Below the pieces are notes generated by a model, which saw only the letters and a list, made by a program, of their open reading frames with translations, did no database searches and was not told the DNA's origin. The position numbers were made by a program, and so were the translations under genes. Positions 1 through 8,827 of a stretch of 64,000 nucleotides of DNA are shown in pieces. The stretch comes from DATDAH01 sp963845425. Lineage in GTDB: Bacteria; Actinomycetota; Acidimicrobiia; Acidimicrobiales; DATDAH01. Location of the stretch: assembly GCA_963845425.1 (NCBI GenBank), contig CAWJSC010000002.1:317745-381744 (forward strand), written 5' to 3'. Position 1 is the stretch's first letter, and every line of letters starts with the position of its first letter.

Positions 1-2
1 TC

Positions 3-1571
3 GGCGAGGATGCGTTCGTGATCTCGAAGATCGAGTCCCGTAGCGGTTTGAGCAACCTCGAGGAGATCGCGGCGGGCTCGAACGCCCTGCTCATCGATCG
101 CGGCGATCTCTCTCGACAGGTGCCCATCGAGATGCTTCCCCAGGTCCAGAAGAGCATCATTCAACGGGCCAAAGCGGTCGATTGTCGGGTCTACGTCGCC
201 ACCAACCTGCTCGAGTCGATGGTCTCGACGCCCACGCCGACGCGGGCCGAGGTCAATGATGTCTACAACACGCTGGTGGATGGAGCCGATGGGCTGGTGC
301 TGGCCGCCGAGACCGCGATCGGGGAGTATCCCATCCAGTGTGTGTCGATGATCAGCAAGATCATCCGCGGGTTCGAACGGTCTGAGTACGCCGACGCCCA
401 CGTCTATGCGCTCGACGCCGTGTCGATGCTCGCCGAGCCGCACGGTGGCTGGCTGGTGCACCGAGAAGCAGGCCCGACGGATCTCGAGACCATGGGGAGC
501 CTGCCTCGCCTGGCCGTTTCCGACCGAGATCTCATGGACTGCGAACAATTCGGCTACGGCACCTACTCGCCCCTCACGGGATTCATGGATCGCGACACGC
601 TCGAATCGGTGCTCGAGACCTATCGCCTGCCCAGCGGCGATGTCTGGACGCTGCCCATGCTCCTGCAAGTGGAACGCGATGCCGTTTCTGGATGGGGACC
701 CGGAGAACGGGTGGCGCTGACCAACGCTCAGGGCATCGTCCACGCCCTCCTCGATGTCTCGGAGATCTACCACTACGACCAGGGCGACTTGGCCCAGCGG
801 ATGTACGGCACGACCAGCCGCGACCACCCTGGCGTCGTCAACCTCATGGCCCAGGGCGATGCGTTCGTGGGCGGAGATGTCACCCTCGTGCGACCGTTGG
901 ACTCTCCCCTACGCCATTACCTGTTGACGCCGGCGCAGACGCGCTTCATCTTCACCCGGCTGGGTTGGTCACGGGTGGTTGCTTTCCACACCCGGAACGT
1001 GGCGCATCGCGGGCACGAGTGGATCCAGAACCGGGCGCTCGAATTGACCGGCGCGGATGGCCTCTACATCAACCCCGTGGTGGGTTCCAAGAAGCCGGGA
1101 GACTTCTTGGCGGAGCCGATACTTCTGAGCTACGAGCGACTGCTCGAGTTCGGCTGCTATCCGAAGGGGAGAGTCGTTCTCGGCAGCTTCTTCACCTATT
1201 CTCGTTACGCGGGGCCACGAGAAGCGGTCTTCACCGCCCTGTGTCGCAAGAACATGGGATGCAGTCATTTCATTGTCGGGCGCGACCACACCGGGGTGGG
1301 CGACTTCTACGCCCCCGATGCCAACCGAAACCTCTTTGCGTCACTCGGTGACATAGGGGTCGAGCCCGTGTTCTTCGATGCGGTCGGATACAACAGCAGC
1401 ACGGACGCATACGAAGTCGATTCAGGCGCTCCGCTGAGGACCATCTCCGGAACCGAGGTACGCGAGACCCTGCGGGCCGATGAGCACCTGCCTGATTGGT
1501 TCATGCGGGACATCGTCCAGGAGGGTCTGCTGGAAGAGCTTCACAAGGGCAACCCGCTGTTTGTGGAGTAA
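3..1571 (+). CDS. Pyruvate-kinase barrel / ATP sulfurylase fusion (5' end cut by window)
   Basis: Reading frame is open from base 3, so the N-terminus lies outside the window. Numbered from the GTG at 18, residues 1-120 match the second half of a pyruvate kinase barrel: SKIE (3-6), DRGDL (27-31) and TRAEV (75-79). No PK C-terminal domain follows. Residues from about 140 form a full sulfate adenylyltransferase (ATP + sulfate to APS + PPi): SPLTGFM (184-190), the nucleotide motif FHTRNVAHRGHE (323-334, normally FQTRNPxHRxHE), GRDHTGVG (421-428) and ISGTEVR (476-482). The sulfurylase half looks catalytically intact apart from Q-to-H and P-to-V changes in the TRN motif. Whether the kinase half is active cannot be judged without the missing residues. 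The gene is convergent with the next one, 77 bp away. Confidence 0.85.
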   Translation, partial: GEDAFVISKIESRSGLSNLEEIAAGSNALLIDRGDLSRQVPIEMLPQVQKSIIQRAKAVDCRVYVATNLLESMVSTPTPTRAEVNDVYNTLVDGADGLVLAAETAIGEYPIQCVSMISKIIRGFERSEYADAHVYALDAVSMLAEPHGGWLVHREAGPTDLETMGSLPRLAVSDRDLMDCEQFGYGTYSPLTGFMDRDTLESVLETYRLPSGDVWTLPMLLQVERDAVSGWGPGERVALTNAQGIVHALLDVSEIYHYDQGDLAQRMYGTTSRDHPGVVNLMAQGDAFVGGDVTLVRPLDSPLRHYLLTPAQTRFIFTRLGWSRVVAFHTRNVAHRGHEWIQNRALELTGADGLYINPVVGSKKPGDFLAEPILLSYERLLEFGCYPKGRVVLGSFFTYSRYAGPREAVFTALCRKNMGCSHFIVGRDHTGVGDFYAPDANRNLFASLGDIGVEPVFFDAVGYNSSTDAYEVDSGAPLRTISGTEVRETLRADEHLPDWFMRDIVQEGLLEELHKGNPLFVE

Positions 1572-1648
1572 CCCTTGTCGATGGTGTCGCGAGAGAAGGC
1601 GGCACGCCGGTCACCCGAGGAACGGGGCGCACGATCTCGCGATGCCGC

Positions 1649-4357
1649 TCAGAGAGTGATGGATGCGTCGTCGGCCTGGAAGCACACGCCGACGGGGGAG
1701 TTGGCCGTGAATGCCTCGAAGTCGAGGCTCGACTGGCCCGGCGCAACCGGCGTGTAGTCCCGCGTCACCTGCTGCCACGACGAGGTCAGCGTGACCAACG
1801 TCGAGACCGAGCCCTGCTGCACGCCGCTCACGTACTCGCGTACCCGCAGCCGGAGCGTGAGCCCGGGGGTGTCCGACCGGGCCCAGATGCTCGCGGTGTA
1901 GGTACCGGCCTGCGTGAGGCCCACCCAGCTCGGCTTGTCGTCGAGCCCGCAACTCCCACCGGCAACGGTGTTCGAGACCTCCGCGGCCCAACCGTCCGTG
2001 CGCCCGCCCGCGACCCGGGTCAGCGTGTTGGCCGCCACTTCGCCCTTCCAACCAGAGGTGTCCACCTCGAAACCGGGGTTCCCGATCAGGTTGGTCCCGT
2101 TGACGGTGATGGTGCGTGTGGTCGACGTGGAGCCTTGCGCGTTGGTGGCGGTCAGGGTCGCGGTCCAGGTCCCGGTGCTGGTGTAGGTGTGCGAGGGCGA
2201 CTGCAGGGTCGACGTGCCGCCGTCGCCGAAGTCCCAGGCCCAGCTCGTGGGCGTGCCGCTGCTCGTGTCGGTGAAGGTGACGGTGAGCGGCGCGGTGCCG
2301 GTGGTCGGCGTCGCGGCGAAGCCGGCGTCCGGGGCCGACGGCTGGTCGACGGTGATGGATGCGTCGTCGGCCTGGAAGCACACGCCGACGGGGGAGTTGG
2401 CCGTGAATGCCTCGAAGTCGAGGCTCGACTGGCCCGGCGCAACCGGCGTGTAGTCCCGCGTCACCTGCTGCCACGACGAGGTCAGCGTGACCAACGTCGA
2501 GACCGAGCCCTGCTGCACGCCGCTCACGTACTCGCGTACCCGCAGCCGGAGCGTGAGCCCGGGGGTGTCCGACCGGGCCCAGATGCTCGCGGTGTAGGTA
2601 CCGGCCTGCGTGAGGCCCACCCAGCTCGGCTTGTCGTCGAGCCCGCAACTCCCACCGGCAACGGTGTTCGAGACCTCCGCGGCCCAACCGTCCGTGCGCC
2701 CGCCCGCGACCCGGGTCAGCGTGTTGGCCGCCACTTCGCCCTTCCAACCAGAGGTGTCCACCTCGAACCCGGGGTTGCCGATCAGGTTGGTGCCCGTGTC
2801 GAGCACGGTCCAGCTCCGCCCAGCGGGGGTCGCGTCGACGTTGTAGGAGCCGTCGGTGGCCACGACCTGGATGGTGTGGGAGCCGCCGGTCAGGTCGGTG
2901 TAGCTGACCGGTGAGCTGCACGGGGTGAAGGCGGCGCCGTCGAGGCGGCACTGGAACGTCGCCGGCTCGGTGGCCGAGAAGCTGAAGGTGGCCGACGTGT
3001 CGGTCACCGAGCCCGTCGGGCCCGAGGTGATGGTGGTGTTGGGCCGGGTCGTGTCGGGGCTGGGGCTGAGGTCCAGGGGGGCGAAGCCGATGCCGACGTG
3101 TTCTTCGCGCCCGAATTGTTCGCCGTCGCTGCCGACCCAGAGCCCTTGGGGGGTGGGGTACAGGACCATGGTGCCGTGGTTGCGGGACTTGGTCGGGTTC
3201 CAGGGCAGGGCCATGCCGGTCACCGGGTCGATGGCGCCGATGCCCGGACGGGAGACCGCGCCGGGACCGGCCGAGTCGCTGCCGGAGGGGTTGTCCAGCC
3301 AGCGTTGGTGGCCGCCGACATACACCGCCGCTCCGGTGACCGCCACGCTGTAGAGGGTGTCGCCGCCGGTCCAGTTGATCCAGGTGGGCGCGGCGTTGGC
3401 GCTGACGTTCGCGGTCTCGAACCGGGCCGCCGCGTCACATACCCCGCGCGTGCCGGTCGGCCCTCCGGTGGAGACGACCACGAAGTAGGTGCCGTCGGGG
3501 GAGAAGTCCACACCCTGGGCACTTTCCAGCCGGCTGCCGCCCGCCACGCAGGTCACGTCGAAGCGGGGGGCGTGCCAGGTGCTGAGCGTCGCGGTCACGC
3601 CGAGGTTCAACATGAAGGCCCGCTTGCGGCCCGCGCCGTTGACCGTGGCGAAGTTGCCGGTAGCCACCAACCGGGTGCCGTCCGGGGAGATGGCGATGTG
3701 TCGGACCCTGGTCTCGTCGTTCGGGTTGACCACCCCGGCGACGGTGATGGCGATGGCGCCGGTGTTCGCCCCGGTCGTCGGGTCCAGCGCCACCACGTGC
3801 CCGGCGAGGTTCCCCGCAGCGATGACCGCTCCGTTGGCCAGCTTGATGTCCGACACCGTCCGGAGGTTCCCCGGCAGGAAGGTCGGGTCGATCCGGTCGT
3901 TGACCAGGTCGTACTTGACCAGTCCCCGGCGGGTGGTGTCGTTCACCTTCGAGAAGGCGCCCGAGATGAACAGCGCGGTCCCGTCCGCGGTGGCCTCGAT
4001 GGCGCTGACCCGCCCGTTGAACGCCAGGTTGAGCGGGGACACGACCCCGGTCTCGCGGTCGAAGGCGACGAAGTTCTGCCGGGCATAGGTGGTCGTCCTC
4101 GCCCAGTCCTGCACCTGATTGAAGAGGCCACCGGCATACACGGTCTGACCGACCTGCGCGAAGGCGCGCACGTCCTGTGACGGGTCGCTCAAGACGATGT
4201 GCGGGGTCGTGTCGGCCGGGTTCTCCGATACCACGGCCGGCTGGGACAGCGAGGCCTGCGCCGGCGGCGTGCTCCCGACGGCCAGCGCGACCGTGCTGCT
4301 CAACAGCAGGGCCGCCAGCACCCGCTTCACCCCGATGTTCTCAAGTCTTGCCCGCAT
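1649..4357 (-). CDS. Secreted propeller / Ig-like / CBM4_9-like / PKD modular protein
   Basis: I chose the ATG at 4357 (902 aa) over an upstream in-frame ATG at 4408: a GAAGAGG ribosome site lies 10 nt before it and it opens a classic signal peptide (MRARLENIGVKRVLAALLLS, cleavage near AQA-SL). Then come about 430 residues of repeated blades of the DPTTGA / SPDGTRLVATGNF type (propeller-like), an Ig-like domain with a CRLDG...PCSSP disulphide signature, a CBM4/9-like beta-sandwich beginning NLIGNPGFEVDTSGW, a PKD domain (WAWDFGDGGTST) and a second copy of the same CBM. The two CBM copies are nearly identical in DNA. No catalytic domain is recognised; extracellular glycan binding or adhesion is the likely role (inference). 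It is divergent from the similarly built gene at 4596. Confidence 0.8.
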   Translation of the reverse strand: MRARLENIGVKRVLAALLLSSTVALAVGSTPPAQASLSQPAVVSENPADTTPHIVLSDPSQDVRAFAQVGQTVYAGGLFNQVQDWARTTTYARQNFVAFDRETGVVSPLNLAFNGRVSAIEATADGTALFISGAFSKVNDTTRRGLVKYDLVNDRIDPTFLPGNLRTVSDIKLANGAVIAAGNLAGHVVALDPTTGANTGAIAITVAGVVNPNDETRVRHIAISPDGTRLVATGNFATVNGAGRKRAFMLNLGVTATLSTWHAPRFDVTCVAGGSRLESAQGVDFSPDGTYFVVVSTGGPTGTRGVCDAAARFETANVSANAAPTWINWTGGDTLYSVAVTGAAVYVGGHQRWLDNPSGSDSAGPGAVSRPGIGAIDPVTGMALPWNPTKSRNHGTMVLYPTPQGLWVGSDGEQFGREEHVGIGFAPLDLSPSPDTTRPNTTITSGPTGSVTDTSATFSFSATEPATFQCRLDGAAFTPCSSPVSYTDLTGGSHTIQVVATDGSYNVDATPAGRSWTVLDTGTNLIGNPGFEVDTSGWKGEVAANTLTRVAGGRTDGWAAEVSNTVAGGSCGLDDKPSWVGLTQAGTYTASIWARSDTPGLTLRLRVREYVSGVQQGSVSTLVTLTSSWQQVTRDYTPVAPGQSSLDFEAFTANSPVGVCFQADDASITVDQPSAPDAGFAATPTTGTAPLTVTFTDTSSGTPTSWAWDFGDGGTSTLQSPSHTYTSTGTWTATLTATNAQGSTSTTRTITVNGTNLIGNPGFEVDTSGWKGEVAANTLTRVAGGRTDGWAAEVSNTVAGGSCGLDDKPSWVGLTQAGTYTASIWARSDTPGLTLRLRVREYVSGVQQGSVSTLVTLTSSWQQVTRDYTPVAPGQSSLDFEAFTANSPVGVCFQADDASITL
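1656..2070. repeat. Direct repeat copy 1 (CBM module), 415 bp identical
   Basis: This stretch is identical base for base, as far as I can read, to 2352-2766. Similarity continues to about 2097 with three substitutions. It encodes the C-terminal CBM4/9-like module of the secreted protein on the minus strand. The offset between copies is 696 bp. Confidence 0.9.
2352..2766. repeat. Direct repeat copy 2 (CBM module)
   Basis: Second copy of the 415-bp segment at 1656-2070, in the same orientation and frame within the same gene. The PKD-encoding segment lies between the copies. Perfect identity including third codon positions implies recent duplication or gene conversion. Confidence 0.9.
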
Positions 4358-4405
4358 TGTGTCGATACCTCTTCCCTGGGTCCGTCCCGTCATCGGCCGA
4401 GAGTA

Positions 4406-4416
4406 CACACAGTGTG
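4406..4416. promoter_or_regulatory. Odd palindrome CACAC-A-GTGTG in a divergent promoter region
   Basis: An 11-bp inverted repeat sits between the divergent secreted-protein genes (starts at 4357 and 4596). It could be a regulator site serving both, but arms this short can arise by chance. No matching site was seen elsewhere. Confidence 0.3.
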
Positions 4417-4595
4417 GTTACGTTCGCCACTCTGAGTGAGATCAGGGCCTTCTGCGAACGACCGGCGGTGGGTGGGAACCGCATCCACGGGGACCCGGAC
4501 GAACGGGGAGACGGGCCCTTGGACGTCGCCGCGCCACGGGGATAGCGTCGGCAGGACTGGGGTCATCGGAACCCGGTGGGGTGGAGGGGTAGCTC

Positions 4596-6446
4596 ATGCG
4601 GCGTCGTAGGTACCGGTTGATCGCGTTGTCCTTGAGTGCGGCCCTCGTCTTCTCGCTGGTCGGGGGTGGCGACGCGGAGGCGCTCATCACCACGACCCAA
4701 CCCCAGCTCACCTTCAACCATCTGATCCGAACCTCGCCCCCCATCGGGTCGACGGCCAGGCTGCAGGACAACGAGGGCAGCGCGTATGTCGCGGATGGCG
4801 ACGCGCTGTGGATGGCGTCGGACAACGACGACGCACTGTTCGAGTTCGACCGCACGACCGGGGTCCAGCGTCGGAAGGTGGCCCAGTCGGCGTTCATCAA
4901 CGCCCCTCGCTTCGGTGTGGGCGGCACCGCAGGCCAGGCGCGCACCGAGGACCTCGAGGCGCTGGCCTACGACGCCAACGCCGACGTGATCTACGCCTTC
5001 TCGGGGAGCACGAGCGCGACCCCGACCGCCTTTCGCCTGACCCGGGACGCGAACCAGCAGTTCCAGGTCGACTCCTGGCAGCCGCTGCCCTCGGAGTGGA
5101 CCGGCGCCGGGTGGCGCTTGGCCGACGGCCTGACCTATGTCGCGAACGGCTCGACCATCCGCACCTATGACTTCGCCACCAACACGTTCGGGACCTCGTT
5201 CTCGATCTCGGGGCTCTCCAAGATCACCGGGGTCGACTTCGACGATGTGACCGGTGACCTGTTGGCGGTCAACAGCAGTGAACGCCTCTACCGGGCGTCG
5301 ATGACCACCAGGACGATCCTGGCCGGATGGAACGGCATCAGCCTGACCGGTTTCGGTCTGCTCGACACCCGGGCGGTCGAGGTCATCGGCGAACAGCTCC
5401 TCGTCACCGACGGCGCCGACTCCGCGGCGCGGCCGGTGACCGACCCCATGTCCCACGCCGTCTTCGTGTTCGACGTCACCGGACCCGGCGGGTCCGCGCC
5501 GACCGCCAGCTTCACCGCGACGCCCACCACCGGCACCGCGCCCCTCAATGTCAGCTTCACCGACACCAGCAGCGGCACGCCCACGAGCTGGGCCTGGACC
5601 TTCGGCGACGGTGGCACGTCGACCGCGCAATCGCCCTCCCACACCTACACCAGCACCGGGACCTTCACCGCAACCTTGACCGCCACCAACGGGCAGGGGT
5701 CCACGTCCACCACACGCACCATCACCGTGAACCAGCCGTCGGCCCCGACGGCCGGCTTCACCGCGACACCGAGCACCGGCACCGCGCCGCTCGTCGTGAA
5801 CTTCACCGACACGAGCAGCGGCACGCCCACGAGCTGGGCCTGGACCTTCGGCGACGGTGGCACGTCGACGGCGCAATCGCCCTCGCACACCTACACCAGC
5901 ACCGGGACCTACATCGCAACCTTGACCGCCACCAACGCGCTGGGGTCCACGTCGACCACCCGCACCATCACCGTCAACGAGGCGCCGACCCAGTTCACCG
6001 TGCCCCTCAACGCGGACACCTACGTCAACACCTCGAGCCCGACCAAGAACTACGCCACCTACGCGTACATGAAGATCCACTCCCCCGACCCCACCGAGTA
6101 CCGGTCGCTGGTCCGGTTCACCCTGAACGGGCTCAGCGGCGCGCCGAGCTCGGTGAAGCTGCGGCTCTATGTCACCGACGGGAGCGCCAGCGGCGGCAAC
6201 TGGTACCTGGTCTCCAGCAACTGGACCGAGAGCACCGTGATATGGGGCAACAAGCCCGAGATCTCCGGCAGCCCGGTGGCTTCGGTCGGCACGGTCACCG
6301 CCGGCACATGGGTCGAGATCGACCTGACCAGCGCCGTCACCGGCAACGGCACCTACTCCTTCGAAGCCGTCTCCACCTCAACCAACACCGGGGAGTACTC
6401 GACCACGCAGGGGGCAAACCAGCCACAGGTGGTCGTCGTCCAATAG
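4596..6446 (+). CDS. Secreted propeller / 2x PKD / DNRLRE-like modular protein
   Basis: A GGAGGGG ribosome site lies about 8 nt before ATG 4596. The 616-aa product starts with a signal peptide (RRRRYRLIALSLSAALVFSL, cleavage near AEA-L). Residues 35-300 resemble the propeller-like part of the divergent neighbour (ALWMASDNDDALFEFDRTTG, VTGDLLAVNSSERLYRAS). Two PKD domains follow (each WAWTFGDGGTST), almost identical to each other and to the PKD domain of the neighbour. The last 155 residues (NADTYVNTSSPTKNYATY; YRSLVRFTLNGL; ESTVIWGNKPE) match the DNRLRE/CBM96-type extracellular domain. No enzyme motif is visible. It probably works at the surface with its neighbour, perhaps in polysaccharide binding; this is inference from domain types. 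Confidence 0.8.
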   Translation: MRRRRYRLIALSLSAALVFSLVGGGDAEALITTTQPQLTFNHLIRTSPPIGSTARLQDNEGSAYVADGDALWMASDNDDALFEFDRTTGVQRRKVAQSAFINAPRFGVGGTAGQARTEDLEALAYDANADVIYAFSGSTSATPTAFRLTRDANQQFQVDSWQPLPSEWTGAGWRLADGLTYVANGSTIRTYDFATNTFGTSFSISGLSKITGVDFDDVTGDLLAVNSSERLYRASMTTRTILAGWNGISLTGFGLLDTRAVEVIGEQLLVTDGADSAARPVTDPMSHAVFVFDVTGPGGSAPTASFTATPTTGTAPLNVSFTDTSSGTPTSWAWTFGDGGTSTAQSPSHTYTSTGTFTATLTATNGQGSTSTTRTITVNQPSAPTAGFTATPSTGTAPLVVNFTDTSSGTPTSWAWTFGDGGTSTAQSPSHTYTSTGTYIATLTATNALGSTSTTRTITVNEAPTQFTVPLNADTYVNTSSPTKNYATYAYMKIHSPDPTEYRSLVRFTLNGLSGAPSSVKLRLYVTDGSASGGNWYLVSSNWTESTVIWGNKPEISGSPVASVGTVTAGTWVEIDLTSAVTGNGTYSFEAVSTSTNTGEYSTTQGANQPQVVVVQ

Positions 6447-6550
6447 CCTCTCGCCCGCGGCTCACCCTCGCTGCTGTCGGGCGCACAGCCGTCCCCGCTC
6501 GTTCAGGCGGTCCCGTCGCGCGGTTCGAGGACCTCGACGGTCTCGGACAC

Positions 6551-6573
6551 GACCCGGCTACCCCAGCCGGGTC
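6551..6573 (+). terminator. Possible hairpin terminator GACCCGGCT / AGCCGGGTC
   Basis: Perfect 9-bp stem with a 5-nt loop between two convergent genes. It overlaps the stop codon of the minus-strand gene. No T-run follows, so it would be a GC-rich hairpin without the usual U tract. It may end transcription from 4596-6446. Confidence 0.4.
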
Positions 6574-8051
6574 AGGACGTTCCGGGTGATCTGTTCGATC
6601 TGGGGGTCCCGCGCCGCCAGGCCGTGGGCCCAGTCGGTCGAGCCGGACGTGACCACGGTCGCGCCCGCCCCGTTCGTGTAGGCGCCCAACACCGCATGGC
6701 CGTGGCGGATGCGCTCCATCGCCTCGGGGTCACGCGTCCCGAACACCCGGGCCGCGATGTACTCGAGCTCGCTCGGCTCGCTCGGCTTGGGCGGACGAGG
6801 GGCGGTCTCCCGCGTGAAGTGCTGGGTCGGGCAGGTGCCGAGGATCTCGAACGACGACGGGGTGCCGTCCTCGCCGGTCGGGTACGGCAGCCCGTCCCGG
6901 TAGGTGAAGACGCACCCGTCGCACTCGTAGCCCACGACGGTCGCGCCGGCACCGAGCACGTCGCCGTAGCCGAGCCCGGTGCCGTCGAAGATCCAGTGGC
7001 CGGCCCGGTGCACCGTGTAGCCGCCGAGGCCGGCGGTCACGTTGCGACCGATGCGGTGGTAGCCGCCGCGAGTGAACGACACACCGGTCATGTGGTTCTC
7101 CGGGCGATCGACGATCACGTCGGACCAGAAGGTCGTCACCTCGGGCTCGCGGTCGGTCTCCATCAGCGGGTCGTCTTTGAAGAAGCCCTTGTACCCGACC
7201 ATCACGTCGCGGTCCTCCCCCTCGAGGCGCACCTGCCACAACGACGTGTTGCCCGAGAAGAACGCCGCATTGCCGCCGCGAGCGATGAACGCCTCGACCG
7301 TGTCGCGCATCCCGAGCGACCAGTACTCGTCGTGGCCGACCGACAGGTAGAGGCCGGCACCGTCCAGGACCTCGGGGTGCGCCTCGAGATCGGCGTTCGT
7401 GCACACCCCGATCTCGAACCCCTCGCGCTCGGCCCACTCGATGAACGGGAGCTCCCAGTCGGGCCAACCCGCCGAGCCGGCATAGCCCGACAGGTGGTTG
7501 AGCTGGATGTAGCCGACGTGGGCAGCGTTGTGGGGATCGGGTGCACCCGTCCCCGTCACGCGACGGCCCTTGCCGGGCGGCTTGTAGAGGTAGCCCGCCG
7601 CCATCGGCCGCTGCAGGGCGACATGGGTACCGCCGGTGTAGAGGTTCGGTCCGCCGAAGTCGTTGTAGGCGTGCCACGTGTTGGTGGCCAGCGCGATCAC
7701 GATGCGCTCGCCCGACGTCGGGCGCACCACGAAGAAGGCCCGGTCGCGCCGCACCTTCTCGCCCACGTCGATCTCCAGGACGACCTCGTAGTAGCCCGAC
7801 CGCCACGACGGGTCGACGTCCAGGGTCACCGCGACCGGCCAGTCGCACCCCTTCGACGATGCGTCCTCCGGTGTCTCGTGTTCGCCGGCCGCGACCGCGT
7901 CAGCGGTGAAGACGACCTCCCGACGCCCGCAGATCCGGGCCACCTCCACCCGCACCGGCCGCCCCCCGGACGACGACAGGTGCAGGTCGACCGGCTCCCC
8001 CGCCCCCACCGACTGCGGCCAGCAGTACCCCGTGACCACCTCACGCCCCAC
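6558..8051 (-). CDS. N,N-dimethylformamidase beta-subunit-like protein
   Basis: 497 aa from a GTG at 8051. The middle and C-terminal parts carry the signature of the DMF-amidohydrolase large-subunit C-terminal family: TNTWHAYNDFGGPNLYTGG (about 123-141), YLSVGHDEYWSLGMRD (about 237-252) and FFSGNTSLWQVR. Authentic large subunits are longer (about 760 aa) and need a small subunit; none is visible nearby. The YLSVGHDEYWS block is the family's most conserved region. Most genomic members have no known substrate, so amide hydrolysis is only a family-level suggestion. It is divergent from the SDR at 8173, across a region carrying a half-site shared with the TetR operator at 10984. Confidence 0.75.
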   Translation of the reverse strand: MGREVVTGYCWPQSVGAGEPVDLHLSSSGGRPVRVEVARICGRREVVFTADAVAAGEHETPEDASSKGCDWPVAVTLDVDPSWRSGYYEVVLEIDVGEKVRRDRAFFVVRPTSGERIVIALATNTWHAYNDFGGPNLYTGGTHVALQRPMAAGYLYKPPGKGRRVTGTGAPDPHNAAHVGYIQLNHLSGYAGSAGWPDWELPFIEWAEREGFEIGVCTNADLEAHPEVLDGAGLYLSVGHDEYWSLGMRDTVEAFIARGGNAAFFSGNTSLWQVRLEGEDRDVMVGYKGFFKDDPLMETDREPEVTTFWSDVIVDRPENHMTGVSFTRGGYHRIGRNVTAGLGGYTVHRAGHWIFDGTGLGYGDVLGAGATVVGYECDGCVFTYRDGLPYPTGEDGTPSSFEILGTCPTQHFTRETAPRPPKPSEPSELEYIAARVFGTRDPEAMERIRHGHAVLGAYTNGAGATVVTSGSTDWAHGLAARDPQIEQITRNVLTRLG

Positions 8052-8131
8052 CGCGGGACCCTAACCCGCAGGGTTTCTCGCTCGTCCAGAACGGCTCTCT
8101 CGGTGGAACGCCAGACAACACTTCTCGGAGG

Positions 8132-8143
8132 TTCTGTAAAGGC
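8132..8143 (+). promoter_or_regulatory. Half-operator TTCTGTAAAGGC shared with the TetR operator
   Basis: The same 12-mer occurs at 10983-10994 as the left arm of the perfect inverted repeat in front of the TetR gene at 11027. Here the right arm is not conserved (only a weak GTTTAGAG at 8157). It overlaps the expected -35 position for a TAGAGT -10 box at 8160-8165. Confidence 0.5.
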
Positions 8144-8159
8144 GCCGGCGCGGTCGGTT

Positions 8160-8165
8160 TAGAGT
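8160..8165 (+). promoter_or_regulatory. -10 box TAGAGT, leaderless start
   Basis: TAGAGT fits the actinobacterial TAnnnT consensus and ends 7 nt before ATG 8173. Transcription would start at or next to the start codon, which also explains why no ribosome site precedes this gene. Confidence 0.5.
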
Positions 8166-8172
8166 CGCGGCC

Positions 8173-8787
8173 ATGGGGATCGATCCTTCTGACGTCCTGC
8201 TCGACGGCCGTGTCGCGGTCGTGACCGGCGGGGGCGCCGGGATCGGCCGGGGTATCGCCGCCGGCCTGGCCGCGTTCGGCGCCGCGGTCGCCATCTGGGA
8301 GAGGGACCCCGAGACGTGCGCGGCGGCCGCCGCCGAGATCGGCGCGCTCGGGGTGCCGACCGACGTGCGGGACAGCGACGCCGTCGACGCCGCCCTGGCC
8401 CGCACCACCGAGGAGCTCGGGCCGGTGTCGATCCTGGTCAACAACGCGGGCGGGGTGTTCGCCTCACCCCTCCTGGACACCACCGAGAACGGCTGGGACG
8501 CGCTCTACCGGGCCAACCTCCGCCACGTCCTGCTCTGCACCCAGCGGGTGGCGCGGGGCATGGTCGCCGCCGAGCTCGGCGGCAGCGTCACCACGGTCAC
8601 CTCGATCGAGGGCGTGCGGGCCGCACCCGGCTACGCCGCCTACGCCGCGGCCAAGGCCGGCGTCGCCCTCGAGCTGGCGGGCTACATCACCGGCCAGACC
8701 ATCCACGTCGACGGCGGCACCCACGCCGCCGGCGGCTGGTACCACCATCCCGAGACCGGCGAGTACTCGTTGGGGCCGACCGGGTGA
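8173..8787 (+). pseudogene. SDR oxidoreductase with an internal in-frame deletion
   Basis: 204 aa instead of the usual 250-260. The N-terminal cofactor motif TGGGAGIGRG (about 19-28), the NNAGG motif and the catalytic YAAYAAAKAG (Tyr-x3-Lys) are intact. Directly after KAGV the sequence jumps to ALELAGYITGQTIHVDGG, the C-terminal strand normally found about 50-60 residues later. The missing part should hold ALELAPHGIRVN, the substrate loop and the FLASD segment, so ALEL appears joined straight onto AGYITG. The frame is kept. An enzyme lacking this piece is unlikely to fold as a normal SDR; an assembly error is the alternative. Same strand as the esterase 40 bp downstream. Confidence 0.65.
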
Positions 8788-8827
8788 CCCCTGGCCCGCC
8801 CCTCCGATCGACCAACGGAGGCAGACC

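Noticed and set aside
1611..2951. Long open frames on both strands over the CBM/PKD gene
   Set aside because: They are Arg/Gly/His-rich shadows created by the high GC content and the internal duplication; the frame with signal peptide and domains is 1649-4357.
5288..5644. Minus-strand frames over the PKD domains
   Set aside because: Low-complexity shadows (VDVPPSPKVQAQLVGVPLLV) that mirror the repeated PKD DNA on the other strand.
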